From contig CABFPE010000047.1 in the NCBI GenBank assembly GCA_900660155.1, positions 323,534-387,533 of the forward strand: a stretch of 64,000 bases of DNA. Reading direction: 5' to 3'. This DNA is from Hofstenia miamia. Lineage: Eukaryota > Xenacoelomorpha > Acoela > Hofsteniidae. A model generated the notes under the pieces. The model saw only the letters and a program-made list of their open reading frames with translations, made no database searches and was not told the origin of the DNA. Positions within the stretch are counted from its first letter, which is position 1, and every line of letters begins with the position of its first letter. Made by a program: the position numbers and the translations under genes. Shown here one piece after another: positions 1 through 10,756 of this stretch.

Positions 1-30
<30 letters not shown>
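1..30. repeat. (AT)n microsatellite
   Basis: Pure AT dinucleotide run at the window edge, directly abutting a LINE fragment. The true length is unknown because the window starts inside it. Confidence 0.95.
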
Positions 31-31
<1 letters not shown>

Positions 32-33
<2 letters not shown>

Positions 34-282
34 CGCTAGAAACCTTAATTCAAACAGAAAAGATTTCTTAAAATTGATTACAAAAATGGGAAAAAATGCA
101 ATATTCATAATTACAGAAACTTGGCTAAAGCCTGATATCGACCCTAACTTGTTTAACCCAGACCCACAACATTTTGAGGTTCTTGCTAAGAATCGAATAG
201 GTAGAGGTAGTGGGATTTATGATAATTGTGTCATCTAACAGAACCGTAGGCAAAAACAGATTAAATAGAAAATGTTCCATCT
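32..282 (+). pseudogene. LINE (CR1-like) endonuclease fragment
   Basis: Reading from position 32 gives NARN, then a run containing IITETWLKPD and NRIGRG, which aligns residue by residue with the AP-endonuclease domain of the LINE at 10-14 kb (NARS, VTETWLKD, NRLERGGG). One extra base near 215-222 shifts the frame; the similarity then continues as IIVSSNRTVGKNRLNRKC to about 272. This is a truncated and frameshifted copy of the same clade. No RT follows, and the next sequence is unrelated. Confidence 0.8.
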
Positions 283-1098
283 GATCTGGACCTGATTTAG
301 AAGGTCCAATCCAGCTTCAGCAGGGGAAAAGAGAACACGTTCAACTCTGAGACTCAGCCCAAGCCTAGATTAAATCATAAAAAAGGTTTGGCCCAAACCA
401 ATCCCAGATCTTATGAATTATAATATAATATCATATAAAGTCACAAAAAATTTACACATAATCAGAATTTTAAAATCTGTATTGTTTGCAAACCTTAAGT
501 CTTAATAAGTCCATTGAGTACAACAATTTTTTGAAGTTATTATTACATCAGCATAAAAAAATCTCTCTCCTATGAATGCGTATTATTTTTCGATTCTAAA
601 TATCTTTACGCAGTAATCTCAAAACTTGCATTTTAATTTAAAATATAAGAATAAATTATGTTGCACATTAGTTAGTGCAAAAAGAGCCACGGGTATTGCT
701 GTGGGTACGAATAAAATTTTTAGGGATACGGGTAAGGCTTCTTCGGATACAGGTATCAGAAATTCCTAACTCACACAGCACTAAAGCTAAACATATTATC
801 CGGGTTTGCGTGTAAGCAAAACTGGGTTATCACCGATAATATGAATGTCCGCACATCAATAAGTTATATACAAGATGATTCCCCCTTGGCCTTTTGTATT
901 AGGGGCAATTCTCCGATTATATAAAGTTCCTTTCCCACATGAGCATTCTTTTACTGGTTGCTATAGTTTATACTTTACTTATATTAGATTATTCAAAATT
1001 CGAACTAGATCTAGCGCTGAGCTCAGATCCAATACAAAATCCTGAATGTGCTGTATACAATTACAATACAAATGTAAGTATACCCGCTATATTTACTA
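283..1098. other. AT-rich intergenic, nothing recognised
   Basis: No coding region of note. Short GC-richer patches (260-400 and 665-780, with repeated gggta/ggata motifs) may be ends of old transposons, but no inverted ends or duplications were found. Confidence 0.5.
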
Positions 1099-1298
1099 CT
1101 TGATACCAGAGCTAGAATTGGGCCGATTTTTTAGGCCCAGGTCCGACCCAGGCCAATACAGCTTAGGCCCGCCTGCTCAAATTAGTTTTCTTGTACGCCA
1201 CTGAGAGTGTCTTTTGCCGTATAGAGGTCCATTGGCACTACACTATTAATTTGATTGGATAATTTGCATAATGTGGATAGGTGCATATCCACAACCAA

Positions 1299-3542
1299 CA
1301 TTGACGTAGCCAGGCTAAGACTCCAGGAGGGGCTTACACATTTTTAGGTGGGATACTTGATTTAGTGATAATTGCTTGCTTATAATTTTCTGAAAAATAT
1401 TAATACTTGAAAATTAGGAATGTAGTTAAATGTGAAGAAACCAGTTTTTCATTAATATCAACTTCGGGTAGAGATTCTCTTTCAAGGGCTAAATAAGCCA
1501 AATTTTGCTTCTCGAAAACGAAAAGACTTATTTGTTACGAAAAATATATTCTTGATAGTGCTGAAGTATATGAGGTTTTGCTTAGAAATGTAAATTGTGC
1601 AAGCCAAGCCGCATTAGGTCTGATATATTTCATGAATTGCGGAGCAGAGTCCAGAGTGAACATTTTGAAATAGTTACCTTCGTTGTCATAATAACAGAAA
1701 GGAATTAGCCATTTTTCTCCTGATAGCCCTGATTTTTTAGTTCCAATAAATCGAATTAGACTAGATTATTAACCTTAAGTTGCCCACTGAATTTAAATTT
1801 CTTCGATCTTTTGAAAAAATTTTGAAACGCCTATAATATGCCTCATAAACAAATAAGGATATTTAAAATTTGAAAGCACCACAAGATAGGGACTCCTTTC
1901 TACCCTACCATTAAAAAACCTATTGCTTTGCTCACAACATGCCTGAAGGTAGGGGTACTTTGTACATACAAAGAAGCAGTTAAAGCTCGTAGTTGTTTCT
2001 ATGGGCTTTTGACATTTTGATCAATTGAACATTAGAAATGAAGAGAACTTTAATTTCTTTAAAAAATTTCATTTTTTAAAGAAAAATAGTAAATCTTTTC
2101 AAGCAATTCATTTTCAGCAATATACTTTAGTACAAACTTTCACCTTCACCAATAGTTTTTTCCATATCTCAGTGTTTCCCAATTTCATAATTAGCTTTGA
2201 AAAAATTGCTTGAGAATTTTACAAAAATAAGTTTTCCCTTTAGAACTACAATGGGCAGTTGCAAGAAATTGCTTCCACAAAAAAGTGAGCGAATGAATCT
2301 CTACAAGTGTAAATTATTAGAACGGCTTTCAAATTCATTTTCATTTGAGTTAACTGCCTGGCAGACAAACTCTAACAAAAGTAGTTTCATATAGATTAGA
2401 ACTACAGTTGCAAGAAATTGCTTCCACAAAAAAGTGAGCAAATGAATCTCTACAAGTGTAAATTATTAGAACGGCTTTCAAATTCATTTTCATTTGAGTT
2501 AACTGCCTGGCAGACAAACTCTAACAAAAGTAGTTTCATATAGATTAGAACTACAGTTGCAAGAAATTGCTTCCACAAAAAAGTGAGCGAATGAATCTCT
2601 ACAAGTGTAAATTATTAGAACGGCTTTCAAATTCATTTTCATTTGAGTTAACTGCCTGGCAGACAAACTCTAACAAAAGTAGTTTCATATAGATTAGAAC
2701 TACAGTTGCAAGAACACTTAGTGACCATTTCATTTTCTAGATTGACTACTAGGTTACACATTAACATAATTTTGATCCCTTGCATTTAATTGCATTATAT
2801 TTTTCTGTAATTCTAAATATTTCTCGGTGAATAGATTACGCAATTTCTGTGTTTACATTTTGCAAAACTTTGGATGCAATATCAATTAAGTTAGAACCTT
2901 TGTAGCAAAATGAGAAATAGTAAAAAATTAACGTTGGTGATAGGAGGAAATAAACCACGAGCCTGACAATGACAATATTCATCAAGGTTAGCTTCAAATT
3001 TAGCATAGATTAATTTTTACCTATGTCTTCAAATTTAAATTTCATATTACCTACCATCACTAAACAACTTGACAAAAGCATGTTTTCTAGAAAAATTCTA
3101 AAGCTATGAAATTGGAAAAAGTAATTACTGAACAAGGGAAATTGAATTCATGATTTCTTTTACAGCAACACAATTGTGAGACAATTGCATCAAAAAAGTG
3201 AATGGTTTTGCAAAGATTTTCCCAAAATTGTCATGCAACTGGTCAATGTTTCTAGAAACCATGTTCTAGTACAATTCAAGAAATCTGTTTAACAAGGATT
3301 CAATTTCTTCATGGTTCTTATCCATAATTCTATTTATACAATCGAGAAATAGCCTCACTTACTTGAACTGATCTAGTAGAAAATTATTAGTTTCATTTTG
3401 AATGTCAAGTGTTATATATTTAGCGTTGGCTGGCCTTGTCTTGGAGATAAAGCATAGTTCCTTAACAATGATGTAGGAGGGGCTCACCAATATCTAAGAC
3501 GGAGCTTAGCCTTTCCTTTGCCCCCTGGTGGCTACGTCCCTA
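1299..3542. mobile_element. Candidate nested DNA transposon
   Basis: A GACGTAGCCAGG motif near 1303 is mirrored by ccctggtggctacgtccc near 3523-3540, giving inverted GACGTAGCCA ends. The same stretch is absent from the related short element at 43.5 kb, where sequences matching 1240-1270 and 3560-3600 lie almost side by side, which supports an insertion. Flanking 8-mers (ccaacatt and tcaacaat) match at 6 of 8, so exact ends are uncertain. No transposase was seen; it contains the 149-bp tandem repeat. Confidence 0.4.
2242..2714. repeat. 149-bp tandem repeat, about 3.1 copies
   Basis: Units start with agaactaca at 2242, 2398, 2547 and 2696. Units 2 and 3 are 149 bp; unit 1 carries about 7 extra bases (aatgggc) near its start; unit 4 is cut after about 19 bases. 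Copies are almost identical (one visible g/a difference at gtgagcgaatg versus gtgagcaaatg), so the amplification is recent compared with the decayed surroundings. Units abut directly with no spacer. Confidence 0.95.
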
Positions 3543-3918
3543 GTCAACAATGCTAATTTAATTCTGTTGTAACTCAAATTGCATTGTCAACCTTAATACA
3601 ATAAACGTGTCATACAGGGCCGTAGAAACGGGGCTAGGGAGTTAAAACCTCCCCTGGGCAGATGTGAGCCACTTCTGTAAATGATTGCATTTTGCTACGA
3701 GATATTCTTGAATGTGAATTTCTAAATGTTGCCAATGAAGACAAAAGATTTCTAAACTGTTTCAAATTTGTGCACAGATTAACCTTAAATTGTTTGGTAA
3801 TTTTCTTAAATTTTGTTGATTTCTTCTTAAAATTGTAAAACGCTTTCATTTCACAAAATAATAGAATCTCAAAAATCAGAGTTTACGATATTAATGAAAC
3901 TGTTTAAATTTTAGTACT

Positions 3919-5559
3919 TTGCTTAGAATTTTATGGAAAACGTATAAAAATGTTGTCATTGATAGCATTGTAATGTTAAGTGAGATAATGGCAATTGTTG
4001 GCATAACTGACAACGGTCTTTCAATATGTTTAATCTGTAGACATTTTCTTATTAACTATGCATGGCAAAACCTAACTGCCAATCTTACACTGAAATCGAT
4101 TATTGCAATTAGGCGTTTTCATGTACGCAAAAGAACCACAAAAAGAGCATTTATCTTCTGCTACTCTTCTATCCAATTATTTTATAAGAATTAATTCTAT
4201 ATGAAAATGAAATTTGTGCTTGTTTAAATTTGTATATGTCTTTTTGCACGTTCTACAAAGCTACTGAAGTTTCAATGAAAATTTTTGACAAGTTTTTAGA
4301 CAAATTTCATATAAAATGTTGTTAATTTCTTTTATTACAACAATACATTTATTGTTTTAAGGAAAATAATGCAGTTTTGTAAGCAATATATCCCTTAAAA
4401 TAAGAGGTAATAAATATAAATAATATGTCTGTATTTTTGTTTATTAATCTTTAAATGTATGCTTGCATCAAGGCGCTACGCACATTCATTTAGCCTGAAC
4501 ACCAGAAAGTGAAAATATTGGTCATCATAATAATAACATTTTTTGAAGAAACCACCCCTTAAAATATTGCAACCCCCTGTTGAGTACTATGCTCTACGGC
4601 TCACCACACAATGGGCCAGAGATGCCATTTTGTAGGCAAAAGTAGTAGAAAGGTTGAAAAGTGCAAAATTATTACAAATTTTTCCTCAACCATTGAAAAT
4701 AATAGATGTTGAAAATAACATAACACATATGTGTATAGTAAAAATAAAAGGTATGCTTAATACAATGCCTGTATTCAAACTAATCTATGTCATGTATTGA
4801 TTTGCTACATAAAATAAACAATAAATAAACAAAACAAAAACACAAGCAATATCATACATATTATATATATAATGATATAATCATTCTTGACATTTTTATA
4901 ATTCAAATTTTCTTTCAAATAACAGCAAGTATGGTTCTAACAATGTCATTGCTAATGGAGGTAGCTCCTTTGATTTGCTTCATTTAGGTGTTCTCATTGA
5001 ACTAATGTAAGGTTCAGAAGAACAAAGAAGTCATCTCCTCAAATCCTCATTAGTCTTCTTTGGGGAGCATTTTCTATTAAGTGCTTCTCGGAATTTTTTG
5101 AATTCTTTATTTTTTGCTTCTTGTGTTTCTGATAATAATCCAATTGCTTTTGCCTGCTGATAGATCTTAACCATAGAAATATATACACATTAGTAAACTA
5201 TGTAAATTTGAAAGCGTTTACCTATCTATACAAACTATATTAATGCTCCTGAATGTTTTTGATCTTGCTAAAAATAAGTAATTTTCATGAAATAAAGTAC
5301 AACCACTTTGCAAAGGCGATTGGATGTACAAAATATAAAGGAATTTTGATTATGAGATTAGAGAAGAGTCTAAAAATACATTACTTATTGCTTGCTTCTT
5401 TTTGCTAAAAATGGTAGGAGTGTTTGTAATACAAGGTGACTAGAAACACTCGTATTTTTTATCATGTCAAAGAGCATGACCTGTAAATAATATGCTGATA
5501 GATATACTCATTGAAAAACATCATTATGAATCAGTGCTGACATCAACAGTTATGGGTAA
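3919..5559. other. Interior of composite element, no gene recognised
   Basis: An AT-rich stretch inside the 1107-6759 element. A 91-codon open frame at 3919-4194 shows no recognisable domain. Nothing else can be supported. Confidence 0.4.
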
Positions 5560-6240
5560 AATTTTTTCTAAAGTGGATACCCATGGGGTAACATTGGGGC
5601 AAAAACACACTTGAGTTGGGAAAACTGAACTAAAAATTTCCAATTTTTGAGATTGTAAAAGTAATTTTCTTACATAAAAATTCTCTGCTTGATAAAATTT
5701 GTCGCGTTTTGAAAAATCAATTACTATGCATTTCTAACTTTTGGTGAAACTTGATTCTATTTAATATTACCAAGAAGATTTATTTTTTTCTGATTTTTCA
5801 TCAATAGGTTTTGCAATTACACTGAGAGTTATACAATTAACCTTGTAAAAAATATTGCATAAAATATTAGCTTTATAGTGTTGAAATTAAATTATATTAT
5901 TAGTAATGTTTTTAATATGTATTGTCATTACATTTGTTACTAAATTTTTAATGGTAGTAATAATAGAGATGGCTTTTCAAAAAATTATTTTGTATCTTCT
6001 AGGCAGTAAAGATTGAAAATATTTGGCAGCTGCAGTGTGGTGTAGTGCTATGATAATTTCAATAAAAAAATATGGGGCAATAATATATCGCTAGTAGTCT
6101 TTGAAGAAGAAATTTTTGGGTGGAACACTTTCGGGCGGGGCAATGTGAGGCTTATGTCAGCAGGTGGAAATGGGGCAGGGCGCAATGTCCGTGGGGTAGG
6201 GCAGGGCAGTTCACAAAAATCTGCCCCACTTCCATCTTTG
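5560..6240. mobile_element. MITE related to the element at 42721-43413
   Basis: This stretch is collinear with 42721-43413: both hold an aactgaa..ccaatttt block, ctgcttgataaaa, tttggtgaaa.ttgattctatttaat, and end with a G-rich region closing in ctgccccacttccatctttg here. The right end reads CAAAGATGGAAGTGGGGCAG in reverse complement, matching the hAT-like ends of its relative. The left end is poorly kept. Confidence 0.55.
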
Positions 6241-6767
6241 CTATTATTAGCTGATTTCTATGGCAAAAGTGTTATAGATTGTGAAAATAACTACAAAAAA
6301 TATTCCTAAGAAAGTATATTTTTGACTTTTGTCCAACCCTTGGCCTACTGTGCGCCACCACAATTTTAAAAATATAAATCTTGCCACAGCTAAATATTAT
6401 CAGGATATTTCAATCTTCCTTTTTATTATTTAGAGAACTTATCATTTTTCATACATTCAATTACTAAAATTCTCCTTCAACTTACATGAACATACATCAA
6501 TATAAAGTAAATGGGAGTTTTCTCAAACGCTCTTTGCTTGAAGTAGACAAAATTTAGATGTTAGAAGTATTGAATCAGCCAACAGTGCAGGGCTGATTTT
6601 TTTTTGTAATTACAAAGCTTAAGTTTTCAAGTGAATTTTTTCTTATATTTCAAATAGCAATTTAAACATTAGGCCCAAACCTGGCCCGGCCTAAACTGCT
6701 ATGTCGAAAATCCGGCCCATGCCCGACCCAACTTTAGGTCCAACCAAATTCCAACTTTGCTTGACAC

Positions 6768-8001
6768 ATCTTCAATATGTTGTTTAATTATAAGTATTAA
6801 AAAATCGATTCTATGGCATGTTTTGGGAAATGGTAAATTATTCAAAAAATCATCCTTAATAAGGGAAATCTTGCATTAAAGTCAATCTCAACTATAGCCC
6901 ATTAGTGTGGATTCATATCAACTAATTTATTTTTAATATTGACAAGTGTGTTGTACACGTAGGTTCTAAATTGTATATATATATATATATATACGATTAA
7001 AATATTGTTGTATATAACGTTTTAGATTGCATTCCAAGTTTGCAGGGGATCGAATATTTTTTGATCCTTATCCAATGTACTCCTCAAAAAATCCACAAAA
7101 TATTTATATGATCAGAAGTTTACGTAGGCAATAGCAGGTAGTCCATTCAAATTGAAAATAAGCCTATGAGGCAAAAACAGAGATCTCATAATCTAATGTT
7201 CTTGGTACAGATTGTTGCAACAAAATGATTATGAGTTTATTTCATTATTCATTTCAAGCTATTTTTCTTAAAAAATTGCCATGACGATGGATAAATTTTT
7301 TGATTTATAGTGTCAATGTATATGCACAAAATCCATTGTCTGATCAATATCCAGTGGATATCCATCGATCAGTTCAATTCATATCTAGATCCAAATAAAT
7401 GGCAACCATGTTGTGTTCCGTCAATAAGAAATGTTTATACAGTTATTAAAAATGTCAATGATTAGTCAATGACATTAAAGCTTTCCGACTAGCTTTCGAA
7501 TGCTCTCCCTCAAGTTTACGTTCACCCATTTTCATTGTTCTATAATTTTATTTAAAAATAAAGCCTATTTTCAAGGTGAATATTTTAAATATACCAATTC
7601 ACTAAAAATTCAAGTTATTTAAATGTCTAGCGACTCACGTGTTTATGTGAACAGTTATTGCATTTTGGTTGGAGCAAGTTCAAAGACATTGTTTAAGATC
7701 TCAACATCTGAATAGCTTAGAATAATTTTGAAAGATGCTGCAAAATAATCTCTCACATTTCGTTCACTCGTTGTCATAGACCTGTCATGATTCCGTTAGC
7801 AATGCATGACATTTTATTGCAATTAAACTTGCAAATTTTCACCATTATTAAGCACAAGCTTTTCAAAGGTGAGCTCATTGCACTATTTTTCACCTATGAA
7901 ATCTATTTTCTCATAACTATTATATAAACTTCAAAAAATTTGATTTATATTTTGAATTTTTTATCTAAAAGCAAGAATAATATGTTCGTGTATTTCATAA
8001 G
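6768..8001. other. AT-rich intergenic
   Basis: Contains an (AT)n run near 6975-6993; no coding region or structured repeat recognised. Confidence 0.5.
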
Positions 8002-8009
8002 ATTTCAGC

Positions 8010-9731
8010 CAGTGGCAAGCCCACGATTTTTCTTTGGAGGGGGCCAAAATAAAATTTTGCAATAATTTTTATTCCTTCGGGAAAGTGACCAGCCGAAAAT
8101 CAGTGCAATAAGGGTGGGTAAAATCTGTAAGAGCTAAATAGTAAACGCACAATTTTTATACCAATGTTTTATTACTAAGCGGTTAATTTGGAGAAGATTG
8201 CCTGTTCTTGTGCAGACACGTTTATTTATCCACCAAAATCTTGCAGGAACAAAGCTGTGCTGCTGCTGCCAGGAACTACATATCCAACGCTGCCACTGAC
8301 AATCAGATTGGCGTCAATCTGAGCGAATTTTATTGGGTATTGCATGAAAAATCTTTGTCATTCCCTCGACTGCTGCACCTTATGAGAGCATATGGTTCTG
8401 TTTTGGATTGTTTTTAAATGCCTGAAGTCCAGTATATATGCGACGATGTTTAGATATCAACTCTTTCTTAGATTTCAATTTTATGTATTTTGTAGAACAA
8501 TATTTCAAATTTCACTAGTTTTTTAAATGTGGTGCAGATGTGCTTAGAAATTTTTGATTTTACATCGCCGCAAAAATATACTGGTGTACAACTGTACCTA
8601 TGACACTTAATACGCAAAACTAAAATTATTATTTTAAGCTTAGCATCTGCTTAACGTAACAAATTTATCCCAAACCTTTTGAGGTATGTTTAAAATCACA
8701 AACCATTTTTTGACATTTTCAAACAATTTTCTCGATTTTATTTGGCCACATTTATGAGCAAGTGTGTTTCCCTGTTGTGGTGAAAATTTGTTACAAAAGA
8801 TGCTAATGTTTGGAGAAACATTTAAAATACCTCCCACACCTAAATTTCAGATAATAATGCCGTATAATGATCACGGGAACAACAGCTATTTTATTTTCTG
8901 GGAGTAATGCGCCCAAGTTTAATTCAGACGCGCGTAGACAAAGTCCGAAGTCGTGGAGCGCATGTGTGGGAAGGAAAATGATTACAATTTAAGTGCGAAT
9001 TTCAAAATGGTAGCTATCTTTATTAGAAAATGGGTTTATTAATGAACATAACAGATTGTAAAAAATATTTCGGGCAATTAGCGTTAGGCATTCTTTGGTA
9101 GCACTACCTTACGCATTTTTTCGTGTAATTATGTTGTCAAGACTCTTTATTTGTGAAAACTTCAATATATGAAGATCATTTTTCAGCAAATGTTTGGAAG
9201 TTTACGTAGACCCACGGGAGTGGCATTAGATCCTTAATATATCGGGGAGGCTAGATGCTCAAGTACATGAGAATATTAACTTTTTTCGATCGAAAATACG
9301 ATTTTTGCAACACTTGCAAATTATTACAATAAAGCAGTCTTAACTACTATGCTTCCTGCGAATAGAACAGTCAAGTTCCGTTCAAGCGTGCCTAAACAAC
9401 TTCAGATTTCGTAGTAGGGATTCTTTATACAAACAGGAGTTTTCAGATTTTAGGTATATTTATTTTTAGTGAGTCTTGTGTACACATATGTATATGTAGT
9501 TTTCGTAGCAAATTCATGTTTGAATTTACAAAAATGGTTTTTATTTATTAATGTTTCCAAATCAAATTTGTTTTAGTATTTAGTACGCAATTTAGCCTGC
9601 AATGGTTTAATATTCATTAATGGTTAATTCATTGTACATTTAATTTAAGTCTACAGTTCTTTGAATATATTACTTTTTCTTGAAAAGAGTCATGGCTGCT
9701 TTGCCTCCCCCCCCCTCTGGGCACGCCACGG
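8010..9731. mobile_element. hAT-like non-autonomous element
   Basis: The left end starts CAGTGGCAAGCCCA and the right end (reverse complement from 9731) starts CCGTGGCGTGCCCA, 11 of 14 identical. Both are followed by a G-rich patch (ggaggggg). Flanking 8-mers are atttcagc (8002-8009) and attacagc (9732-9739), 7 of 8 identical, consistent with a hAT target duplication. Open frames at 8208-8417 (+) and 8640-8837 (-) have no recognised domain. No transposase is visible, so it was probably mobilised in trans. Confidence 0.55.
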
Positions 9732-9739
9732 ATTACAGC

Positions 9740-10096
9740 AAATATTATTGCTTAGCGCAACTGAGTCTTAGCAGTAAAAAATGTAATGCTAAATGCTATT
9801 TTGCATTATACAAACGAAAAATTATGAAATTTGCTTGTGTAGCAGTGAATTTGTGAAATTTTTAGCCTCTAATGCTATAATTGCATTTCCTTTTAAATTT
9901 AATTCCTTAATTCTGTGAATATAGCATATATTCCTTGATAATATTTTGGGATACGAAGTAATGTAGTTCAATGTAGTTAGTTGCAATTGCATAATACCTT
10001 GGTTTTCTCAATTGCAATAGTTTCTAACGTTTCGGCGTAAAATTACACCGAAACAGAAATTTCTCACAACTCCAAATGGTCATATTTCGAAAAAAC
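9740..10096. other. Intergenic with a perfect-looking hairpin
   Basis: Mostly AT-rich. At 10029-10054 a 26-base inverted repeat pairs GTTTCGGCGTAA with TTACACCGAAAC (11 of 12 pairs). It lies about 40 bases from the 3' end of the LINE that follows and is outside the element. Confidence 0.6.
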
Positions 10097-10119
10097 AATA
10101 ATAATAATAATAATAATAA
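10097..10119 (-). repeat. (AAT)n at LINE 3' end
   Basis: About 7.7 AAT units on the plus strand, i.e. (ATT)n at the 3' end of the minus-strand LINE. CR1/L2-group LINEs characteristically finish with such short tandem repeats, which are thought to prime at matching target sites. Confidence 0.8.
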
Positions 10120-10244
10120 GAGTTAAAGCAAATTTATTGCGTAACTTAGTACAAGAACTACAAACTAACACACAAACAAATACACACAAACAAATATAAA
10201 TATACAAAAATATAAATATGCACCTTACTTAAAGGGCTTAAAAT

Positions 10245-10756
10245 TTATATAAATTGAGTCCAGGTGCTTAATTCATTTGTAATTCCAATTAATAATTGCT
10301 TTTCCAGTAAAATTTCTTTTATCTTTTTTTTAAAATGTTTATAATTTTTTTCAGTTTTAATTTCCACATTTAGATCATTCCACAATTTCGAACACATAAA
10401 TGTAAATGAATCTTTGCGATTAATATTGCTAAAAAGTTTTTTGTTTCTTTGATTGTGTTTTAAGAAATCATTTAGGAATTTGAGCTATTAACATTTTTAT
10501 GCATTATACAGAGTGATTGATATTGGATATAATATAAAGGTGATAGTATCTTATATGTTGATATTAAGTCTCTGACAGATTCGTGTTTAGGGATATAATT
10601 GAGTGATCTCAAAGACCAGTTGTACAGTTTTGATAATGATGTTCTATTTCTAGCAGTAATATGTTGAAAGAGAAAGCAGCAATAACTAAATTCACTGATT
10701 ACAAAAGAATTAATAAACTGTTTATGATATGAATTCCCTAGGTGCCGTAAAATGAT
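10245..10756 (-). pseudogene. LINE ORF2 C-terminal tail, displaced by a stop and a frameshift
   Basis: Directly after the ORF2 stop the same frame reads on for about 90 codons, including ISEFSYCCFLFQHITARNR and KLYNWSLRSLNYI, the thumb/connection region typical of CR1 RT proteins (SYC..FFQH.T). It stops near 10463. Similarity then continues in another frame from about 10470 (DFLKHNQRNKKLF, CSKLWNDLN, KHFKKKIKEILL) to a stop at 10245-10247. The usual C-terminal form of this group, a W-N-x-L motif followed by a Lys-rich helix, is present. The original ORF2 would have been about 1040 residues. Confidence 0.75.

Larger units (their letters stand above)
1107..6759. mobile_element. hAT-like composite DNA transposon
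   Basis: The left end starts CAGAGCTAGAATTGGGCC (1107); the right end, read in reverse complement from 6759, starts CAAAGTTGGAATTTGG and continues GTTGGACCTAAAGTT. The 8 bases outside are cttgatac (1099-1106) and cttgacac (6760-6767), 7 of 8 identical, as expected for an old hAT target duplication. The 522-bp element at 43478-43999 has the same left end, the same right end and shared interior (3560-3900 here). No transposase is recognised inside. The great length is partly explained by later inserts (1299-3542 and 5560-6240). hAT elements transpose by cut and paste using a DDE transposase acting on such ends. Confidence 0.65.

Noticed and set aside
2242-2714. CRISPR-like repeat array
   Set aside because: Units are 149 bp, directly abutting, without spacers, in an animal genome.
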